NCBI GenBank assembly: GCA_026419785.1
Contig: JAODTK010003999.1
Location: 186,001 to 250,000 of the forward strand
DNA from: Sclerodactyla briareus
Taxonomy: Eukaryota; Echinodermata; Holothuroidea; Dendrochirotida; Sclerodactylidae
Direction: 5' to 3'
DNA: 64,000 nucleotides
The notes under the pieces: generated by a model
The model's input: only the letters and a program-made list of their open reading frames with translations
Databases searched by the model: none
Told to the model about the DNA's origin: nothing
Made by a program: the position numbers and the translations under genes
Shown here: positions 46,347 through 57,419 of the stretch, piece after piece
How positions within the stretch are numbered: the stretch's first letter is position 1
How the letters are laid out: every line of letters begins with the position of its first letter

Positions 46347-46469
46347 CCGCGGACGCGGCGGCGGACGCGGCGGCGGACGCGGCGGCGGACGCTGCGGCGG
46401 ACGCGCGGCGGACGCGGCGGCGGACGCGGCGGCGGACGCGGCGGCGGACGCGGCGGCGGACGCGGCGGG
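46347..46469 (+). repeat. 12-bp GC minisatellite, GCGGACGCGGCG x ~10
   Basis: Ten nearly identical dodecamers, one with a G-to-T change and one shortened by one base, which shifts the frame. All frames stay open and give Ala/Asp, Arg/Thr, Ala/Ser or Pro/Arg-type repeats, so the open frames are an artefact. It begins in AGGTCA-repeat sequence (46320-46345). Confidence 0.92.
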
Positions 46470-46474
46470 TATAT

Positions 46475-49400
46475 AATGAGGCCAATACTCTGTCAGTAGG
46501 CCTACATGCATATACTGCCACGAGGCAATCGTTGGAACTGTCTCACTCGATTTGAAAAGGATCTGTATCTATACCCGCACGCATCTTCTTCCGAAGTACT
46601 GAGGCCGGGTATTGGTTTGGGAGCCAAGGAGGCAGGTTCTGAAATAAGCGATCATAGGCCAGGGGTTACTTTTCCAAAATAATAACTCCTGGTTTGTGTA
46701 TTCTGGCATGGGACATGGGGTTGCTTTGATAGAATCAGGGGCATAGGTAACTTCATCATCTCCGCATTGAGGACTGGGCTTAAGTCAACCCCAGAACTTA
46801 TAAAACCTGGCTCACATGTATTATTACATACTACAGTGTTGGTTTACCTTTAAAACATTGAAATAGTGCATCTGTTACTCCGAGGTGATCAACTGAAACA
46901 CTCAGAGGATACCCCCTAATTGCCCGGTCAATGGAATTTCATGGGGACCAGGGGTTGCTGATGCATTTAGGGAGCTAATAGCCCCTGGGTGCTCGCTCTA
47001 TGTGAACCCTGCAAGAGGGGGGATACATTCTTTCACCCAAAACTACGTCATATACCGTGGGCAATTTCGACCAGGTGAACCCTCATGAACATTGGCATCT
47101 ACACAGTACGAACACATCTAGACATAATATAATTAGCACACCCAGGAAAATTATGTGCGAATTCTAATTAGTTTCTGATGAGTGGAATCTCTCCTGAACG
47201 GCGATAGTAAGACTCACAAAACATCACTTTATGTGCTTGTATGTGGCGTGTCTGCGTACAGTCAAATAAAAACATGTTATGCACTCTGTTTTATAAAGGT
47301 TCCTGCAATTCGTGTAAAGGGCAAATGCAGGTTATGCTGTCATTTCTCACTCCCCGGTAATGTCACCAACCAGAGGGAAAGTTGATATAAACGAAAAATA
47401 ATTCAAAAGGCAACATTCTCGAAACTCGGGTAACGGGTTTTGACATGTCGTCATTTCGCCAGCATCGTGTTAGTTTGAAGAAAATATGTTGCACGAACAT
47501 TGTATTCCAATTCAATAGATCCAGTGCTACTATAATAATATTACGCACTTTCACTCCCTTTGTAACAGATGTGTTATTCTGAAACATTACCACAAAATGG
47601 AATATAACAGTTCTCCCACTGGAAGCATCAATACCATCTGACCCTGCTTCTCTCCAAAAATTCGGGTTAACCAGTCGCCTTTTCGGCCGCCAACATGGCG
47701 GTTTATAGGCCGAGGTCAGATAATCGAATTTATGGCTCGCCTGCGTTTAATAGCGCCAATTTCAAGGGGTCGGTGCCAAGAATGTCTTTCCTAATGTAGG
47801 AATCCATAACAGGTTTATATCAACCTGACGTTCATGCGACAATAACAAAGTACTACACGAACCCTACATGAGATCCGAGGAAAAATCCTAATTTACGACC
47901 CGTCGACGTTTACTGCTGCTAACTCCAAATGGCTTGTCATTGTCTGCCTCAGTGATAAATAAGATGATATATTTATCATGTTGAATGCTCGTCTGTCATC
48001 AGAAAATGCTGCTTCTGTCAAGATTCAAGCTGCTAAAAAGTTGAACGTGAACATACAATGATTTATTTCTTGTCGACATTTGTTAACACTAACTTCAAAA
48101 TGGTGTTGTCTTCGACACAAACATTGAACAAGTTTCAACATGGACCACCATTCAAACTAAAACATTACAAGTTACAGTATTGTCGAGTTCTGGTGACAAC
48201 TGTAGAATGATTCATGATTCACTTTGACAAGGTGATGGCGCACGACCAAAACGGAACGGTAACTTTTGGACCAAACCCGCTCTCGGTCATGATCTGACGA
48301 TGAACTACCTGCTTGATAGTGTCATCCGCCATCATTGCCTGTCAGTTCTAGGTCAAGAAGCTGCAAAATGTTGAAGGGGCTTCGTAAACAGCAATAGGAC
48401 TGCCATCGGCCTGTGATCGATTTATTGGCACACATCAGTCCATGCAATATTTCATGATAACACAGACCGAAAACTTCGGCTGGATCTCCACACATTTTCT
48501 TCCATTCCCCACTTTAGCATGGTTAGCAAGAAACGCCAGAACCCACAAATATTAATAAAGCGTGAGATAATGGATTTAGATCTTTATTAATGGAAAATAT
48601 ACAAGAGTATCATCCACATTAGGTAAATCGACTTGTAGCCCCTAAAGGGTTTTGTTCAAACAAGTGCGTGTACGCTACGATAGTTTTTATAGACGTCGAG
48701 CTAAACTGTTATTTTCAATAGGAGCGTTCACATTAGTGCTGCGATACTATACTATGCAGACTATACGATAATTTTATTGAACGTCGAGTTGAAATATTCC
48801 ACTTTTTAGCACTGTTCACGACTTGGGAAGCCAGGACATCAACCCATACGACCTTTTAAAAAGCATCGACTGTCTCCGGTATACTCTGTACTGGGTTGTC
48901 TGAATCTTTCTTACAATCCCAATTACTCAATTGCCCACTTACCGTAAGGATCAGATGACAGGTAAGCTCACGAATACCAGCATAGGCGGATACGCGGGGG
49001 TACTCTTCAGGGCCTTATTGAGGCGGCAGTCCCCTTTAAAGATGATGAGGCCAATTCTGGAGTCATGATTTGACAATGAACAGTGCCATGAAGAATCGTC
49101 GAATTAGTCCAGGATTGAAATGATCAACTTCGAACCAATTACTGCCATAGACTATTCCATAAGCGTAATACATAAATCATTTCAGGCTCAGATGCATATC
49201 GGGAGGGTGTTGTATGTCAGTACTGTCACGAATCTGAAGCACATAAGCCAGTTCGGAGTTTAATGATCTAGTGTCAAAGTTCATGAGCTCGACGGCAGTT
49301 CGAAAATTATTCTAAACGATATCGCTATTGGGGAATCTTGCTACTCCCCCGAACCTTTCATTGGTGAGCATTCACATTTACGACCACAGACAGACGAACT

Positions 49401-49880
49401 GGTCTATACAGTTGGGAGGGGAAGTGGTTTTAATGTGGTATAAACCCCTCCTCTCTCTCATGCTCAATGGATGCGACGTTTGATGTAGCATGCGGGGCTT
49501 CTGACGCCTCCCGAAGCCAAAGCCCACTGTATTTGATTTGATTCTACGGTTTCATGCTCAGGAAGCAATTAAGACTCATCTATAGTAACCCTGGCCGTAT
49601 AGATTGTGGATGAGCACCGGCGATAGCTCTCATTCTCTCTCGACTAGTGCTCAGATGTAACGAGGCAGGAGTGTAACCCATCCCCCAACCTGCTCGCCCG
49701 GGACCTGCCCTTTTGTCCCCCGAAATTACTATCATTGAACTCCAGACCCTACCACTTTCTCGGAACCTGGAGGAAGCGGCAGTTCAATTTCAACGTGGAC
49801 TGCTCACATCCGACATACGAGACTAATTGGCAAAGATCCTTAAATTAACAATCCACAGTAAACCCGAAAATTAACTGCAT
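46475..49880. other. No gene recognised
   Basis: Mostly AT-rich. The 'gtcgac-ttta…ctaact-caaa-tgg' phrase recurs at 47900-47935 and 48073-48105 (see also 22464), so part of 47.8-48.2 kb is a decayed repeat. No convincing frame was found. Confidence 0.4.
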
Positions 49881-50056
49881 CACAGTGAACCATGATGAAG
49901 AAAAAGACCTCGCCCATCGCAACTCAATTACAGCCACCCAGGGAAAATCATCCGGTGACTGTTGGAATTCTAACCCGGAATATTTTGGTCTTAAAAGTGT
50001 CGAACTGATACCACTCCTACTACCATTCTTTCTTCCTCTTCCGCCTGTAGGTATTC

Positions 50057-50542
50057 CTACTCACGTACATTACTGTAGCAATCCATCTTGACGCGACTAC
50101 AGCCAGGTATGGATATGATTGATGTTTGACTGGGAGGGAGTCGCGGAGACTGAGTTGATTCTGATGCGACTTGACTACCTAGACGTGCAGTTGATGTGGT
50201 TTTTCGAACTGTCCCTAAACTGTTTTTGCATGGATGAGAGACACGAAGATGCATCTGCGCTCCTCTATCTGTCCTATTCCAAATCAATATCTCATCCCAT
50301 GCCGCGTCCCAATTCGGATATTTGACAGATCCCCCCCCACCTTTATCTGCTGTGGGACGAGCCTCTCTCAAGGTTTCTGACTTTTGAAGCTCCTTTACTG
50401 CAGCTACACTGTCTCCATGACTATGTAGCAAGTTTTTACTTTTAGTTTTAGAACCAAAATAAATATTACAAAAGCCTGGATTGAACATATTGTAGATTAC
50501 TTGCTGTTTAGCGTGTGAAGAAATATCCTTGTACCTCTTCAA
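50057..50542 (-). CDS. 161-codon ORF in a duplicated sequence, unknown
   Basis: This is the longest open frame in the window, read on the minus strand. Its first ~85 codons (50280-50542) lie in a sequence repeated at 51399-51655, where the same frame is broken by indels and stops. The N-terminal part has helix-like text (S-S-H-A-K-Q-Q-V-I-Y, then S-V-A-A-V-K-E-L-Q-K), loosely reminiscent of a helix-turn-helix region of transposase-type proteins. I cannot name a family. The C-terminal half is Ser/Thr-rich and outside the duplicated part, so probably chance. It may be a relic of a transposon gene. Confidence 0.3.
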   Translation of the reverse strand: MKRYKDISSHAKQQVIYNMFNPGFCNIYFGSKTKSKNLLHSHGDSVAAVKELQKSETLREARPTADKGGGGSVKYPNWDAAWDEILIWNRTDRGAQMHLRVSHPCKNSLGTVRKTTSTARLGSQVASESTQSPRLPPSQTSIISIPGCSRVKMDCYSNVRE

Positions 50543-50545
50543 CTG
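50280..50545 (-). repeat. Duplicated ORF-bearing segment, copy 1
   Basis: It matches 51399-51655 closely over about 260 bp, including 'ctgacttttgaagctccttt', 'gttttagaaccaaaataaat' and 'gtgtgaagaaatatcctt'. Differences are small indels and substitutions. Confidence 0.85.
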
Positions 50546-51160
50546 TGTCTGATTACCCGTTGAGCAACCTTCCTCTCATTTTTCCGCTGGTTGCAAGGGA
50601 AAGAATACAGTCTGCCATAACTCGACAAATCAGAAGAATTTATGCCGTCATGGCAGTGTACTGACGGGGACTTATTCCCCCCCCCTATTTATTATTCATG
50701 TTGCTACATTCCTCCTACATTCCTTGCCATTTGCGCCTGTCAAGGAATCATTTGGCCTTTGCTGATTCAACTTCAACTTTATTTCAACCTAGAAAAGAAA
50801 GACATGAAATGAATACAAAAGCCTGTGACATAATGGAGACGGTTGGGAGGGTTCTGCAGACAGCTACTCAAAGCTTGTTCAAAAAGCAGAACCCCTTGAT
50901 TGTTATTGTTTTTGAGTAAATGTTTTTTTTTTTGGGAAGTTCGAATCTATGGAAGGAATTTGAGCTGATACCATGTAGCCATAGTAACCAGTTTCTGTTC
51001 ACTAAACTGACTTTTCATATTTTACGCCCTCGTGCTAATGTGAACAGGTTTCACAGGGTAATCATTTTCACTACTCCGACCTAGTCCCTAGTGCCAGCAC
51101 ATGTTGTTTTTAATGTTACATGCAGAAATACCCAGCCACTTAAGCTCATTTTCCTAAAGC
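50546..51160. other. No gene recognised
   Basis: C9 near 50680 and T11 near 50922. Short frames only. Confidence 0.35.
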
Positions 51161-51221
51161 TTTGTTTCCCACGCGGGCCGGCGAGCGGCCGCCGCGGGTA
51201 CTCGTTTCAATGTACGTCGGC

Positions 51222-51290
51222 AGGTTGGGCGGGTGGCGGTGGGCGGGTGGGCGGGTGGCGGTGGGCGGGTGGGCGGGCGGCGGCAGGAGC
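51222..51290 (+). repeat. GGGCGGGT/GGCGGT minisatellite
   Basis: About eight G-rich units. It is a potential G-quadruplex-forming sequence on the plus strand. Confidence 0.85.
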
Positions 51291-51354
51291 CGCGTTTGAA
51301 CACAATCATGCAACCTCTTCCCACTTTTAGTGTGCGCTATATAAGAACTGTGTA

Positions 51355-51400
51355 TTATATTATTATATTATTATTATTATATAATTATTATTATTTAAAA
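51355..51400 (+). repeat. (TTA)n microsatellite
   Basis: Imperfect TTA/ATTA run. The equivalent of the AT-rich centre of the 29.6-kb element. Confidence 0.8.
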
Positions 51401-51655
51401 TCAATATCTCTCCCATGCACTGTCGCAATATCGGAGATTTGACACCTTGATCTGCTGGGGGAACGTCAGGCCTACTCTAAGGTTTCTGACTTTTGAAGCT
51501 CCTTTACTGCAGCTACACTAGTCCTCCATGACTAGTGTAGGCAGTTTTTACTTTTAAGTTTTAGAACCAAAATAAATATTACAAAATGCCTGATTGAACA
51601 TATTGTTAGATTAACATTGCGTTTATCGTGTGAAGAAATATCCTTATACCTCTCA
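51399..51655 (-). repeat. Duplicated ORF-bearing segment, copy 2
   Basis: It corresponds to 50280-50545. The reading frame open in copy 1 is interrupted here by a one-base insertion near 'gttttagaac', in-frame stops and a small duplication around 'actagtgtag'. Confidence 0.85.
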
Positions 51656-51825
51656 CAATTATGTTATTATTAATATTTTTCAAATACCGGACACATACTA
51701 GTATTTAAACCAAACCTCGTGTTTTTTCTATTTCTAATTTTTAAGAACCACTATGTTCTAAATGTCAACGATAGCCCTAAAGAAATACTATTAACACTTC
51801 ACAATTGACAGGTGTTGGAGATTTT

Positions 51826-52466
51826 AACTAGACTGTGCAGGCGGGTTAAACGCCGACGTGTATATCCCCGCAGAAGTGGCCTTTGGTTGACCACCTCTTT
51901 TGAAGAAAACACATGAAGTTAGTCCAGTGACTTTGAAATGCCCTACCTGTTGTTCAGACAACTGTCTTCACATTCTCCAAGTTTCCGTTCAATCCGAATA
52001 AAACGCCAAATGTACTCTGGTTGCCTGAAATACCATCAATTTTGTTCGGGACCAATTTTTTTCCCCACCAATTTAATTTTCATGTGATTCAATTAACCTG
52101 TATTTGTCGGCCAAAGAAAAACGACAAATTTGACCTCCGGTGGACCTTGGAATCACCGTAATGTTTTTCAGGACCATTTATTGGCGCCCGCCCACAAGTT
52201 TCATGTAAATCGGACCAACTCTGTTTTTCGTCCAAAACCTGCAAAATAGAGGGCATCACATGCATGATGCCCATTTTTTCGAACTCATCTCGAGATTTTG
52301 CTGGGACCAGGACATGTGTACCAGGTTTCCGATCGATCGATAAAGCGTTAACAGTTTTGCGCTAACGCTTACAGTTCTGGGCGGCGCGGCGGCGGCGGAG
52401 ACGGCGGCTACACCCCCAAAAACCTAATATCCCCGAACACTCAGTGGTTGCGGGAATATAATTAGC
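51826..52466 (+). repeat. Family A interspersed element, copy 5 (near full length)
   Basis: Starts ACTAGACTGTGCAGGCGG, then TTAAACGCC and TATATCCCCGC. It continues with 'ccagtgactttgaaatgccctacc', 'ccgtaatgtttttcaggacca' and 'tgatgcccattttttcgaactca', and ends with GGCGGCGGCGGAGACGGCGG, 'aaaacctaatatccccgaaca' and a GCGGGAATATAATTA end. Landmark order is identical to copies 1 and 3, with strong length conservation. Confidence 0.8.
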
Positions 52467-52469
52467 ATA

Positions 52470-54945
52470 GACCGGTAGGCGGCCTACTTGACACATCATG
52501 GTTTAAACATGCAAATATGTGTTCAATAGGTCTGCATTAAATGTGATGTTTTTTTGTTTTAGAAGATATCATTACAGTGTTGAAACACTTATGGGTTTGT
52601 TGGTAATGATTTGAACATAATTTGTTTTCTAACCGTCTACCCGGCACTATCGGGCTATAAACCAGTTTAAATTGCAGGGAGATCCCCGGAATCGATGACA
52701 AATACACGCGGGCACGCGGGTGAATCGTAACATGACCGCTTCGAGAACACGCTGGCAGCCCGCCCGCCCGCCGCGTACATTTGATAATTGCAAATTGACG
52801 GTCATCCGAAAATGTTCCGGTATTCCCTATGTAGGGATACGGACACTGTGCAACAGTCTTTCGAATCCGTACGAAGGTCCTCCTTATAGGGAGAGGGACG
52901 TATTCCCCTCTCTTTATTTTTCATCCGCACTATTGAATAATATCATATTAGTATATATAGTATGAACTGCTCTGATTGATGTATCTACTACACCCCCAGT
53001 CGCATGTTTCATTACATTCTGGTATCCTATAGGGGGAACGTTAGTACCCCATTCCCCACAACAACAAATCTTGGGTGTCCGTATTGCCACGCAATTGATA
53101 TCATGACCTAGCCTGGTACAATACTTCGGGGCCACCTATAGGCGTACATAACTCACACTTTAGTACACCCTTGCAACATATCAGGGAAGTCATGGAAAAC
53201 CTGGCAGACAAAATTTCATTTCAGAGTGATCGTTTCCCACAAAAAACCCTCCACTTTTTACATCGAGCCACTTTTTTGGCATCACCATACCTCCCCTGAT
53301 AGATCAGATGTTTTTTTATCATTATTTCGGCTCACTCTGGAAACAAATTCTTGAACGTTGGTATCGTTCTGTTGTCATACATGATGGCGCTATCCTGATT
53401 CTGCCACCTATTGGACTGGCAACCGGGCTGGATACTATTGACTGTCCGGTATCCCCCCTATTCGTATTCCCTCCATTTACCCTATAATGTTAAAGGAAGG
53501 CTGGAAGGTTTTTGTTGATTCCAAACTTAAGGGCTCCAACACTTGGGAATCATGAGTCAGGCGAGAGGAGTTTATCCTTTCAAGTGTGAATTAGATTTCG
53601 GATAAGAAAGATAGGTTATGTAGAATCGAATAGTAGAGAGGGAAGCCGAAGAGCAGGATTGGGTAGGCTGGCTCGGACCCCTCGGATATCATTTTGCATA
53701 ATAAATAGGGGTCAGAAGAAACCCAGAGCTGTTGTTTTCCCTTCGAATTTTGGTGGTTTTAATACCATGTTGCCACATTTTTTTTTACCTGGGAACTACA
53801 TGCCCGTGCCTATTTTATTCTCTGATCATTAATGGTGGAATAATTGTGAGTCTGATAGTGGGAGAATGGCTAGTTATGGCCAGCATTTGTGTTCATACCC
53901 TCCCTGCCTTCTGATTATAATATCAATGCACCGTCTTGAGAGGTAATGAAATATTGAACATTGCACTTAAATGATACGCACAATACCGTGTGATCGGTCC
54001 CGCTAATGCAGATTGAAATCACAACCAGACAATACCAAAAAGCCTATGTAGAAGAATAAACTATTCAGCCTATGTGGCCTCTGCCTGTTCCCATTCTAAA
54101 GCCTCCCATGCAGGGTATATTTTTTCTCTTTCCCTTTCCTGTACTCTGCGTGAACGTAGGCTGATGGTCTCGATAGAAAGCATAATTTGCCATCCCTTGA
54201 ATGCAAGTGGCAGCACCATGAATCGCCCCAGAAGGGGTTGGGGGGGGGTGGAGAGGCTTCTTATGGTTCCCTCCGGGAAACCTAAGCCTGTCCATCACCG
54301 TATGCAGTGTGTTCCCATGTAGCTTCGATGTCACGTGTGCCCCTCTCCCTTTTTTTGAAAATTGGAGCGATTCGTAACGTATAATCACTACTATATACTA
54401 ACTTTAACTGTCGCAGGACTTTTTATAGCTGTTTGGCCCTGTGTGACAACGGCTATTTGAGAGTGTTTGTTTGGCATGGGACATTGTCTGATGCACGCAT
54501 CTAATTCTAGGCTAATTGCTGTCGCAATTTAATTCCGTTGATCTATCCTATTTTATCTTGGGCTAGAGTTATTCTAGCTTACCCGTTGGCCTAGTTTGTT
54601 GCTCTGCGGCCAGCTATGGGCTTGCTTCGTGCAATTTTTTTTGTGGGCTTGGTCTTGGCCATCTATCGGTAATTGCCTCAAGCTTCGTTGTCCCCCCGCG
54701 CAGTGTACGGGGTGGGGACGATCATGTGGGCAATAATTATTGTTTTCACCGGACATCATATTGACGTGATACCCTCACACATGTGTGTACCCTCCCTCAT
54801 GTTAATTTGGGGTCTCATATTACTCATCGAACCTCTCAAAAACATAGCCGGTTGACATCATGCCTGTACTGCTTCTCAATGGTATTACTTGTCCAAACTG
54901 GCGACCTACATCCGAGCCCCGGTCCTATAAGCCGAAATATCCATG
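52470..54945. other. No gene; last part may be LINE 5' region
   Basis: A GCCCGCCCGCCCGCCGCGTACA word at 52757-52778 resembles the right terminal repeat of the 29.6-kb element and could be its displaced end. From about 54420 the DNA runs without break into the plus-strand LINE and may be its 5' untranslated or ORF1 region. Hydrophobic frames at 53732 and 54673 are uncharacterised. Confidence 0.35.
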
Positions 54946-54949
54946 TGTG

Positions 54950-55060
54950 ATTGCAGCAAGGCTGCAAAATGGGGCCACGTGCGGTCTGCTGTGACCAATG
55001 TTACAAGTGGTACCATGTGGGATGTATGGGCATGATGTCGTCCTCATACGATTGTTGCAA
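54950..55060 (+). pseudogene. PHD-like zinc finger of the LINE
   Basis: In one frame, starting after 'cacgtgcggtc' (about 54973), the text reads A-V-C-C-D-Q-C-Y-K-W-Y-H-V-G-C-M. This is the C-x2-C … W-Y-H-x2-C pattern of a PHD finger. The N-terminal cysteines (C-x-x-C-S-K-A-A-K-W-G, about 54942-54972) are in another frame, so a one-base indel separates the two halves. PHD fingers bind histone tails in chromatin proteins, and similar fingers are known upstream of the endonuclease in some LINE ORFs. Confidence 0.65.
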
Positions 55061-55307
55061 GACAGTAAGTAGTTGGATAGTATCAACTGCGACAACCTAA
55101 TCATGCTTTTCCCGGCTGTTTGCTAGCTCTGATGCTAGCCTCATTTTAAAAATGTGGAACTTATATATATTTTCCTGTCTGGGTGTAATCCAATGGGGAT
55201 ATGTTAGGCTTACTCTTGCACATCTTCCCCCCGTAGCCGTTAACATTAGGGTCTTCTCGCCTTAGCACTGCTGATTCAATTCCAAGCCCCTATTTTCCGC
55301 TTTAATA

Positions 55308-56085
55308 TTGATAGTACCTGTACTACTGGTTCTAATACATACTCAAGAGACCGGTGGCATAGTTAAAGTTCTGTCATACAGGAATAGGAATTCCCTTAAG
55401 TGTATGGTTATAAATTTTTGTAGTATCAACAACAAGGTGGCTGACCTGGCAGTGGGTATTGAAAACTATAGTCCTGATGTGATAATAGGTACGAGAAACC
55501 CACTGAATGAAACTATCCTTAGTAGTGACTTTTCCCCTCTGACTTACAGTCGTCGTTAAAGACAGGAACACGGGAAAATCTAGGGGAGGGGTTCTTGGTT
55601 GCCCTCGCAACGACCTGGTGGCTACTCCTCGGTCGATTTAGACTCCAATTGCGAGATAGTTTGGGTCTGTCAAAATTACGGTGCCAAGGCGATTACAATT
55701 GGCTCCTTTTACAAATCTCACACCCTCGGTAACTCTGCCGAGTATCTGATGCATTGCGCTGGCTCATTAGATACGATTGGTAACTCGACTACCGGCCATA
55801 TCATTTTAGGAGGGGATTTTAACTTCCCTAGCATAGACGTGGCGTCCCTTTCTGTCCGTGCTGGCGGGTCATATGTCAACCTTCCCGTCAATGCTTAACA
55901 TCGCAGCAGATTTAGAACATATCGTCAGTCACCACTAGAGGCCATAACATTCTTGACCTCTTTTCTACGAACAACCCGCACGGGTTGACGATCCTGGGTC
56001 CATGCCCGGCATCAGTGACCATGATGGCATTGCCGTTATCATTGTTAGCACTGAACCAAGAATCTCTAAACGAAGACCACGAAAA
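55308..56085 (+). pseudogene. Endonuclease domain (LINE)
   Basis: Motifs in order: V-I-N-F-C-S-I-N-N-K near 55408-55437, P-D-V-I-I-G-T near 55474-55494, I-G-S-F-Y near 55699-55713, G-D-F-N (catalytic Asp/Asn) near 55813-55824, N-I-L-D-L-F near 55947-55964, and S-D-H-D near 56014-56025. This is the exonuclease-endonuclease-phosphatase fold that nicks target DNA to prime insertion. The usual glutamate after 'I-G-T' appears as T-R-N, so that residue is probably lost or frame-displaced. Open pieces: 55308-55559, 55599-55898 and 56002-56283. Confidence 0.85.
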
Positions 56086-56539
56086 ATATACATGTACCGT
56101 AGGGCAGATTTCGAAGGTTTAAAGCGGCACATGAGGGGTTGGACCGAGAGGTTCTTGACTTCCCACTCTACTTCTGAGGTCTCAGTGAACTCCCTCTACA
56201 ACGAGTTCTGTGCACCATCCAGGATGCTATGGACATTCATCCCCTCCAAACTTGTGAGAAGCACCATTCTCTCCTTGGCTTGATAGGCAGGATCAGACGG
56301 CATGCACAGGCGCAAACAACTGCGTATAACTCTCACCGGTAGATTAATACTTCAACAATCAGCTGTGAACGATATCGTAAATTAAGGAGAGACAACACAT
56401 ATAATATCAAGGAATTCTTATAGGACGTACATAAAAAATATTTGTGTTTGGAACCCCCAAGAATTTTATGGTTTCATTAGAGCCTTAGGGTTGACACGTT
56501 GGCATCCCTGCATTATCGCATAACGGGAGGTTGGTGGCT

Positions 56540-57370
56540 GGAAATGCGGCAAAAGCAGATATCTAAATAAGGCAGTTTTTTCTGTGTTCACGAGAGAAAA
56601 TCCAGACGTTCCCGTTGGACTAGATAATTTCCGCTCATGGAAAATATTACCTGTTGAAACTACGGTGTCTTAAAGCTGTTAAAGACCCTGATCCCCACAA
56701 AGCTTCTCGCCCAGACGAATACGCTTGGATATTGAAGCTTACCGGCGAAGAGATTGCCCCGGCCCTTACCTCATCTTTCATGAGATCTTTGAACACCGGA
56801 GATGTCCACTGAATTTTGGTTGTCAAACCAACATCACACCCATTTTAAAGAAAGGCGATAGAACCATGGCTTCTAATTACCGCCAGTTTCACTACCTCTA
56901 TCGAGTCAAGTTACTCGAACACATTATCCACTCGTCAGAATATGGGTCACTGAAAATTCATTCAGTCCATAACAAATGACCATCACGGCTGTCGTCGTGG
57001 CTATTCTTGCGAGACTCAATTATCCTCACCGTTCAAGACCTCGCCAACTCTCTTGACATAAATCTCAGTTGATATGGGCTATATGGCTTTCTCCAAACGT
57101 TTGACACTGTGCCCATATAAGGCTTCTTCGGCAAACTCGCTTGATGTGGCTCCAAGGACCCGTGTTACTTGGGTAACAGCTTTCTTTCCCAACGCCACTC
57201 AAAGAGTTATGGTAAGCGGTGAGAAATCAGGGTGGGCAAAGGTCCCCCTCGGGTGTAACACAGGGAACAGTACTGGGCCCTCACCTTTCCTATTGTATAT
57301 AAATCATCTTCCGTGTCATCAGCTCCTCTGTGCGTCTCTTGCTGACGACTGTGTTTGTATCGTGAAGTGA
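56540..57370 (+). pseudogene. Reverse transcriptase palm/fingers (LINE)
   Basis: Landmarks: K-A-S-x-P-D-E near 56700-56720, L-T-G-E-E-I-A-P-A-L near 56738-56768, L-K-K-G-D-R-T near 56845-56868, S-C-E-T-Q-L near 57006-57023, R-F-D-T-V-P with the first catalytic Asp near 57098-57115, L-Y-I-N-H-L-P near 57294-57315, and A-D-D-C with the catalytic Asp pair near 57341-57352. Both catalytic sites can therefore be read, but in different frames. Frame changes are visible around 56815, 56980, 57115 and 57320. Confidence 0.87.
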
Positions 57371-57419
57371 GGAGTGAATATTCGAATATTCCCAGGATGA
57401 CTAAATACGTTACATGTAA

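Larger units (their letters stand above)
51165..51800. mobile_element. Longer relative of the 30-bp-TIR element
   Basis: It shares with 29633-29984 the landmark 'gcgctatataagaactgtg' (51331-51349), the following TTA-rich stretch, an 'accggac-cata' phrase and 'catgtcaacgatagc'-like text (51752-51774). Between the TTA stretch and 'accggac' it carries the 257-bp ORF-bearing segment that the short copy lacks. The left part has degenerate GC-rich sequence with a (GGGCGGGT)n minisatellite (51222-51290) where the left terminal repeat would lie. The right terminal repeat was not found before family A starts at 51826. Confidence 0.55.

Noticed and set aside
46281..46555. Ala/Asp, Arg and Pro/Arg repeat frames
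   Set aside because: All arise from the 12-bp GC minisatellite, open in several registers at once.
53732..53914. Hydrophobic 60-codon frame as a membrane protein
   Set aside because: T-rich sequence gives hydrophobic residues by composition; no other support.
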